A DNA stretch of 17,903 bases from Dehalococcoidia bacterium UBA2160. Its GTDB lineage: Bacteria; Chloroflexota; Dehalococcoidia; Lucifugimonadales; UBA1123. This document shows, piece after piece, positions 14,679-17,903 of the stretch. The position numbers were made by a program, and so were the translations under genes. How positions within the stretch are numbered: position 1 is the first letter of the stretch; each line of letters begins with the position of its first letter. Below the pieces are notes generated by a model that was given only the letters and a program-made list of their open reading frames with translations, was not told where the DNA came from and did no database searches. The DNA is taken from contig DCWO01000019.1 of the NCBI GenBank assembly GCA_002328865.1, positions 1 through 17,903 of the forward strand, written 5' to 3'.

Positions 14679-14839
14679 ATGAAAACGGCGATCGGAATGC
14701 GCCTGACGGATGGGCCGTGGGGCGGCGTCACGCGCGCTGTGGCCTCAGGCGTGACTGTCCGTACGACAGGAAATGTCTGACCTCGATTCAACTCGACGAA
14801 GCGTGTGCGGCGATCCAAAACGCTCGCCAGGCAACCTGA
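14679..14839 (+). pseudogene. chimeric remnant: 5' end of a GT4-like gene joined to 3' end of a GT9 gene
   Basis: The ATG at 14679 reads MKTAIGMRLTDGPWGGVTR. It matches the start of the intact glycosyltransferase at 15636 (MKVAIGMRVHHGPWGGGSR) at 12 of 19 positions. By about 14738 the matching frame changes. From there to a TGA at 14837-14839 the sequence encodes CGLRRDCPYDRKCLTSIQLDE and a short tail, the C-terminus of a GT9 enzyme almost identical to that of the gene at 12031. The junction lies around 14733-14738, in a GCGCGC-rich stretch. GGAGGATTC occurs before both this stub (14639-14647) and the intact gene (15606-15614). The likely history is that paralogues of both genes once stood here and a deletion removed everything between the start of one and the end of the other. 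It cannot encode a functional transferase. Confidence 0.82.
14744..14799 (+). repeat. direct imperfect repeat, copy 2 (GT9 C-terminus remnant)
   Basis: Partner of 12940-12995, about 50 of 56 bases identical by eye. Most of the six differences keep the amino acid or change it conservatively (for example Lys to Arg, Val to Leu). This suggests that the copies diverged while both were coding. Confidence 0.8.
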
Positions 14840-14881
14840 TTACGAGCGCCACTGGCGTCTATTCGATCAGACGGCGGATGT

Positions 14882-15577
14882 ATGGAATACCGGAAATTCG
14901 AAGACCGAGCTAGCTACGAGGCGCGACAGATCGCCGCCAGCGCGAGCAAGTTCAGCTATTGTAAGGTATCGTATCGGGACGCTGAGAAGTACGCGCGGAT
15001 CCTCGCACGTGACAGGGCGAGCCGCGGCGACACGTCGCCTATCGGCCCCGTGCTCTGTCTCGGCGTGAGGAACGGACGTGAGGTGGACCTGCTGAGGATC
15101 GCGCTTCACGGACCGAGACTTCTTCAAGTCATGGCCAACATGATGGAACGGCGATGGCACGGGTTCGCGTCTCGACGGCCGTTCATCGAACGGTTGAACC
15201 GTAGCAATTGTAAGCGGCTGGACGAGCGCGCGTGCATTGGCGTCGAGATCAATCCGCTGGCGGGACGGCCTGACGTGTGGGTCGGGTCGTTTGACAATCT
15301 GCCGACGGAGTGGACTGGAGCATTCGGGGCGGTCTACAGCAACTCGCTCGACCATGCCTACGCCCCTTACTCGGTCGCGGCTGCGTGGCGCGCCGTCCTA
15401 CGCCCAGGGGGATACCTGATTCTTGGGGTCCCAGGCGAGCAACGCGCCGCCCCTATTGACCCTGTTGGTCTGCTCGTCTTCGACGACGTTCTGAAGTTGT
15501 TCCCTGGCGAGCTCATCTATTTCAGGCGGCGCGGTAGCGCCTGGCGGTACACCGAATACATCATCCGCATGCGGTAA
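14882..15577 (+). CDS. SAM methyltransferase-like protein, 5' end possibly frameshifted
   Basis: A 231-residue protein as read. VLCLGVRNGREVDLLR (57-72) stands at the place of motif I but has GVRNG instead of GxGxG. CIGVEINPLAGRPDV follows, then GSFDNLP, FGAVYSNSLDHAYAP (148-162) and LRPGGYLILGVPGEQ (173-187), all usual for a class I methyltransferase. The ATG at 14882 has no good ribosome site. Upstream in a different frame, 14838-14879 reads DYERHWRLFDQTADVW, which looks like the true N-terminus. One extra G after TGG at about 14881 would join it smoothly to EYRKFEDRASYEARQ. The gene may therefore be missing one base and some N-terminal residues as called here. It follows the glycosyltransferase remnant and precedes an intact GT4-like gene. 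The substrate is unknown. Confidence 0.75.
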   Translation: MEYRKFEDRASYEARQIAASASKFSYCKVSYRDAEKYARILARDRASRGDTSPIGPVLCLGVRNGREVDLLRIALHGPRLLQVMANMMERRWHGFASRRPFIERLNRSNCKRLDERACIGVEINPLAGRPDVWVGSFDNLPTEWTGAFGAVYSNSLDHAYAPYSVAAAWRAVLRPGGYLILGVPGEQRAAPIDPVGLLVFDDVLKLFPGELIYFRRRGSAWRYTEYIIRMR

Positions 15578-15635
15578 GGTTCGGCTGTCACCTTCGCGCG
15601 AGTCGGGAGGATTCGTTTCAGGCCTTGGTCAGGGG

Positions 15636-16763
15636 ATGAAAGTCGCCATCGGGATGCGCGTGCACCACGGTCCCTGGGGCGGTGGCAGTCGGTTTGCCGC
15701 CAGTCTGGCCGAGCATCTCCAACAGAGCGGATCCGACGTGACGTTTGATCTGACAGATCCCAGTCTTGACGTGATTCTGCTGACCGAGCCGCGACGGTTC
15801 TCGCCGAGTTGTGGCTTCAATGACGCTGACATTCTCGCCTATCTGACACGCGTCAACGGTCGTGCGATCGTGGTACATCGTGTGAATGAATGCGATGAGC
15901 GGAAGAAGACCCGAACGCTGAATCGGCGCCTGTCGAGGGCAAATCGCTGTGCCGATCACACGGTCATTATCTCGACCTGGCTGAGGCAACTGTTCCTGTC
16001 GCAAGGGTACCCGTTGATTGAGCCCACCGTCATTCGAAACGGCGCCAGCCGGTCCGTGTTTCACAGTGGCGATGCCGCGCTGTGGGACGGCCGCGAGAAG
16101 CTTCGCATCATAACGCATCATTGGAGCGATAACTGGATGAAGGGTTTCGACGTGTACTCCCACTTCGATGCCCTCTTGGGTCAGGCGCCGTATCGTGACC
16201 TGTTCGAGTTCACCTACGTTGGCCGCGTTCCAACGAATGTTCAGTTCCGTCATGTTCAGGTCCTTCATCCGTTGACGGGGCCTCGGCTTGCGAGTGTCCT
16301 GAGAGCCCACCACGTCTACTTGACCGCTTCTCAGAATGAACCGGCCGGCATGCATCATATCGAAGGCGCCCTTTGTGGGCTGCCGATTCTGTACCGACGG
16401 AGCGGCGCTCTCCCAGAGTACTGCGAGGGGTTCGGCTTGGAGTTCGACGAAGGGACGTTTGACACGCGCCTGCTCGAGATGCGCGAACGCTATTCGGATT
16501 TGAAGAATCGCATGTCCGAGTACCCGTACGACTCCGAGCGGATGTGCAACGCGTACGAAAACCTCTTTCGGAATCTGTTGGCCCGTAGGGAAGAGATGCT
16601 GCGCCGGCGGCGGTGGACGAGCGCGAGCGCCTGGAAGTTGAGGATGAGGGCCTCGGCGTACGACACGTGTCATCGCTGGCTACTCGCGATCGAGTCCAGT
16701 CGCAGCCGCGTGTTGGGCCGACTGACCGGCCACGACCGAAAGACCGATTCGGGCGGGTCATGA
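15636..16763 (+). CDS. GT4-like glycosyltransferase
   Basis: A 375-residue GT-B type transferase. The N-terminal turn GPWGGGSRFAASLAEHL (12-28) matches the glycine-rich acceptor domain start of GT4 enzymes. Further on come VIRNGASRSVF, ITHHWSDNWMKGFD, FTYVGRVPT, and the E-x7-E motif in NEPAGMHHIEGALCGLP with Glu235 and Glu243. CGLPILYRRSGALPEYC then follows the family pattern. The last 50 residues are strongly basic (RREEMLRRRRW), suggesting contact with the membrane surface. AGGGG abuts the ATG at 15636, too close for a standard ribosome site, so the start rests on the alignment with the stub at 14679. Its TGA overlaps the ATG at 16760. It presumably adds a sugar to the same glycan; the donor is unknown. 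Confidence 0.87.
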   Translation: MKVAIGMRVHHGPWGGGSRFAASLAEHLQQSGSDVTFDLTDPSLDVILLTEPRRFSPSCGFNDADILAYLTRVNGRAIVVHRVNECDERKKTRTLNRRLSRANRCADHTVIISTWLRQLFLSQGYPLIEPTVIRNGASRSVFHSGDAALWDGREKLRIITHHWSDNWMKGFDVYSHFDALLGQAPYRDLFEFTYVGRVPTNVQFRHVQVLHPLTGPRLASVLRAHHVYLTASQNEPAGMHHIEGALCGLPILYRRSGALPEYCEGFGLEFDEGTFDTRLLEMRERYSDLKNRMSEYPYDSERMCNAYENLFRNLLARREEMLRRRRWTSASAWKLRMRASAYDTCHRWLLAIESSRSRVLGRLTGHDRKTDSGGS

Positions 16764-16789
16764 AGCGGGTCGCGATTGTTCCCAACTAA
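16760..16789 (+). pseudogene. GT2-like 5' stub ended by TAA
   Basis: The ATG overlaps the preceding TGA (ATGA), the normal gene junction of this locus, and reads MKRVAIVPN before TAA at 16787-16789. The same frame then continues QGGACLVEHCSA. With an aromatic residue in place of the TAA this resembles the start of a GT2 glycosyltransferase (hydrophobic strand, PNYxGG, leucine-rich helix). It overlaps the beginning of the membrane glycosyltransferase frame at 16794, so it looks like the left-over start of a gene lost at this point. The identification rests on about 20 residues. Confidence 0.4.
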
Positions 16790-16793
16790 CAAG

Positions 16794-17903
16794 GTGGCGC
16801 CTGTCTGGTGGAGCATTGCAGTGCTCGCACTCGGTGTGCGCCTGGCCGTTGCCGTCGTCGCCGGTGGGTTCGACCAGCCGCAGGTCTATGAGTACGATGA
16901 CATCGCGCGAGCGCTGCTGGAAGGCCGCGGGTTCACGTATCCGCATCTGGGCATTACCTACTATTCGTACGCACCGCCGCTGTATGCCTGGATCTGCGCC
17001 GGAGTCTACCTGCTGACCGGGGGCTCGACGAGCGCGGTACTGCTGGTACAGATGCTCGTTGCCGCGGCACACACAGTGCTGGTGGCCGCTCTGGCGGGAC
17101 GTTTGGCCGGGCGGCCAGCCGGCATCGCCAGCGGTCTGTTCATGGCCCTTCATCCAGGGCTCATCGTGTACAGCAGCCTGAAGCTGCATCCGCTAGTGTT
17201 CGACGCGTTCTTCTTCACGCTCGTGTTCTGGCAATTCCTGCGCCTGCGCGACGAGCCGACGCTGCAACGCTCAATCATCGCGGGCCTCATTACAGGGCTC
17301 GGTATGCTGTCGCGGGCGACCATCGCGATCTTCCTGCCGCTTGGCTGCCTGTGGCTGCTCGCCACATCAGCCCGCCAGGACTGGCCGAAGCTCCTCGGAC
17401 GATGCATCGTCATCGGGGTGTGTGCGGCTGCGGTGGTGGCACCGTGGGCGGTCCGGAATACACTCGTCCACCGCCAGTTCGTGCCGTTCGTGACGACGGA
17501 CGGCGAGGTATTGTGGCGTGGCAATAACCCCTCGGCGACCGGACACTCCTACATCGACGCGGACCATCTAGTGCTCGATGCATTGCCAGCAGAGGCGCAG
17601 GCTGAACTGCGGAGCCTGCCCAACGAGGTGGAACAGTCCAGATGGTTCCGGCGAAGGGCGGTCGCATTCATCGAGGCGGACCCGGCGGCGTTCGTGCGCC
17701 TGACGCTGCGTAAGTTCTTTCACTTCTGGTGGTTCGCGCCCCAAACCGGTGTGCGCTATCCAGTGCTATGGCTGCGGGGGTATCAGATCTACTACGTGCT
17801 GGCGCTGTCCTTGGCGGTCCTGGGTGCGTGGGCGATTGTGCGTCGAGGCTCCTCGCGAGAGCGTCGTGAACTTGCTCTCCTCATCCTATTTCTCATCAGC
17901 CTG
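16794..17903 (+). CDS. GT39/PMT_2-type integral membrane glycosyltransferase (partial, right end)
   Basis: An open frame of 370 codons without a stop runs off the right edge. It encodes a polytopic GT-C protein. A first membrane segment (IAVLALGVRLAVAVVAGG, 8-25) is followed by a periplasmic loop with EYDDIARALLEGRGF, whose Asp35/Asp36 are candidates for the catalytic acidic pair. Further hydrophobic segments follow, plus conserved-looking RATIAIFLPLG, APWAVRN and RGNNPSATGH. ArnT/PMT_2 relatives use polyprenyl-phosphate sugars and transfer at the periplasmic face. Only the first two thirds or so of a typical 500-residue protein is present. The GTG at 16794 is chosen because it opens the frame just before the first membrane segment. 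It has no clear ribosome site and lies within a GT2-like stub, so the original start may have been replaced. Confidence 0.82.
   Translation, partial: MAPVWWSIAVLALGVRLAVAVVAGGFDQPQVYEYDDIARALLEGRGFTYPHLGITYYSYAPPLYAWICAGVYLLTGGSTSAVLLVQMLVAAAHTVLVAALAGRLAGRPAGIASGLFMALHPGLIVYSSLKLHPLVFDAFFFTLVFWQFLRLRDEPTLQRSIIAGLITGLGMLSRATIAIFLPLGCLWLLATSARQDWPKLLGRCIVIGVCAAAVVAPWAVRNTLVHRQFVPFVTTDGEVLWRGNNPSATGHSYIDADHLVLDALPAEAQAELRSLPNEVEQSRWFRRRAVAFIEADPAAFVRLTLRKFFHFWWFAPQTGVRYPVLWLRGYQIYYVLALSLAVLGAWAIVRRGSSRERRELALLILFLISL

Noticed and set aside
15618..16673. Minus-strand open frame of 351 codons
   Set aside because: It is antisense to the GT4-like gene with its E-x7-E motif. The translation has no recognisable motif.
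1..17903. CRISPR arrays, tRNA or rRNA genes and riboswitches
   Set aside because: No regularly spaced repeats, cloverleaf-like segments or known leader motifs were seen when reading both strands. Short or diverged RNAs could be missed without a covariance search.

Overview
The window is a GC-rich bacterial segment given over almost entirely to a cell-surface polysaccharide or glycolipid locus. Proteins of the GT9 (ADP-heptose:LPS heptosyltransferase) type and an MsbA-like ABC exporter suggest a Gram-negative outer envelope. GC richness, GTG starts, ATGA stop/start overlaps and an IS481-type fragment would fit Acidobacteriota-like or Deltaproteobacteria-like soil bacteria, but the sequence does not fix a taxon.

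Layout. Positions 1-295 hold an internal fragment of an IS481-family transposase on the minus strand, marking an accessory-region edge. From 392 to about 9127 runs a compact plus-strand operon: MsbA-type ABC exporter; MptE/DUF115-like (GT42-like fold) protein; SAM methyltransferase; a formyltransferase-NodB deacetylase fusion; GT4 glycosyltransferase; GT2 glycosyltransferase; and a methyltransferase with an N-terminal Cys-rich zinc-ribbon-like region. Facing it are two minus-strand genes: a NodU/TobZ-type carbamoyltransferase (start near 11944) and, downstream of it, another methyltransferase. Divergent from these, the plus strand resumes with a GT9 glycosyltransferase and a radical SAM/SPASM protein. 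Then come about 590 bases of degenerate sequence, a methyltransferase-like gene, a GT4-like glycosyltransferase, and the start of a GT39/PMT_2-type integral membrane glycosyltransferase that leaves the right edge.

Together these look like enzymes that assemble a glycan on a carrier and decorate it with O-carbamoyl, N-formyl and methyl groups, with an exporter to flip or export a lipid-linked product. No polymerase, Wzx flippase, sugar-nucleotide synthesis gene or ligase is visible, so the window is part of a larger locus.

The most unusual property is the number of scars between and inside genes. There are gene stubs that look like the first codons of one glycosyltransferase joined to the last codons of another (14679-14839), a GT2-like start ended by a nonsense codon next to the GT39 gene (16760-16789), and ATGA-linked mini-ORFs at 4076-4234. 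There is also an apparent frameshift whose correction restores an ATGA overlap (about 5722-5911), an apparent frameshift at about 14881, and a TAG followed by a readable methyltransferase C-terminus (9125-9217). Either the locus is being remodelled by deletion and recombination, or the assembly has errors; both can be tested. No CRISPR array, rRNA, tRNA or riboswitch was recognised.
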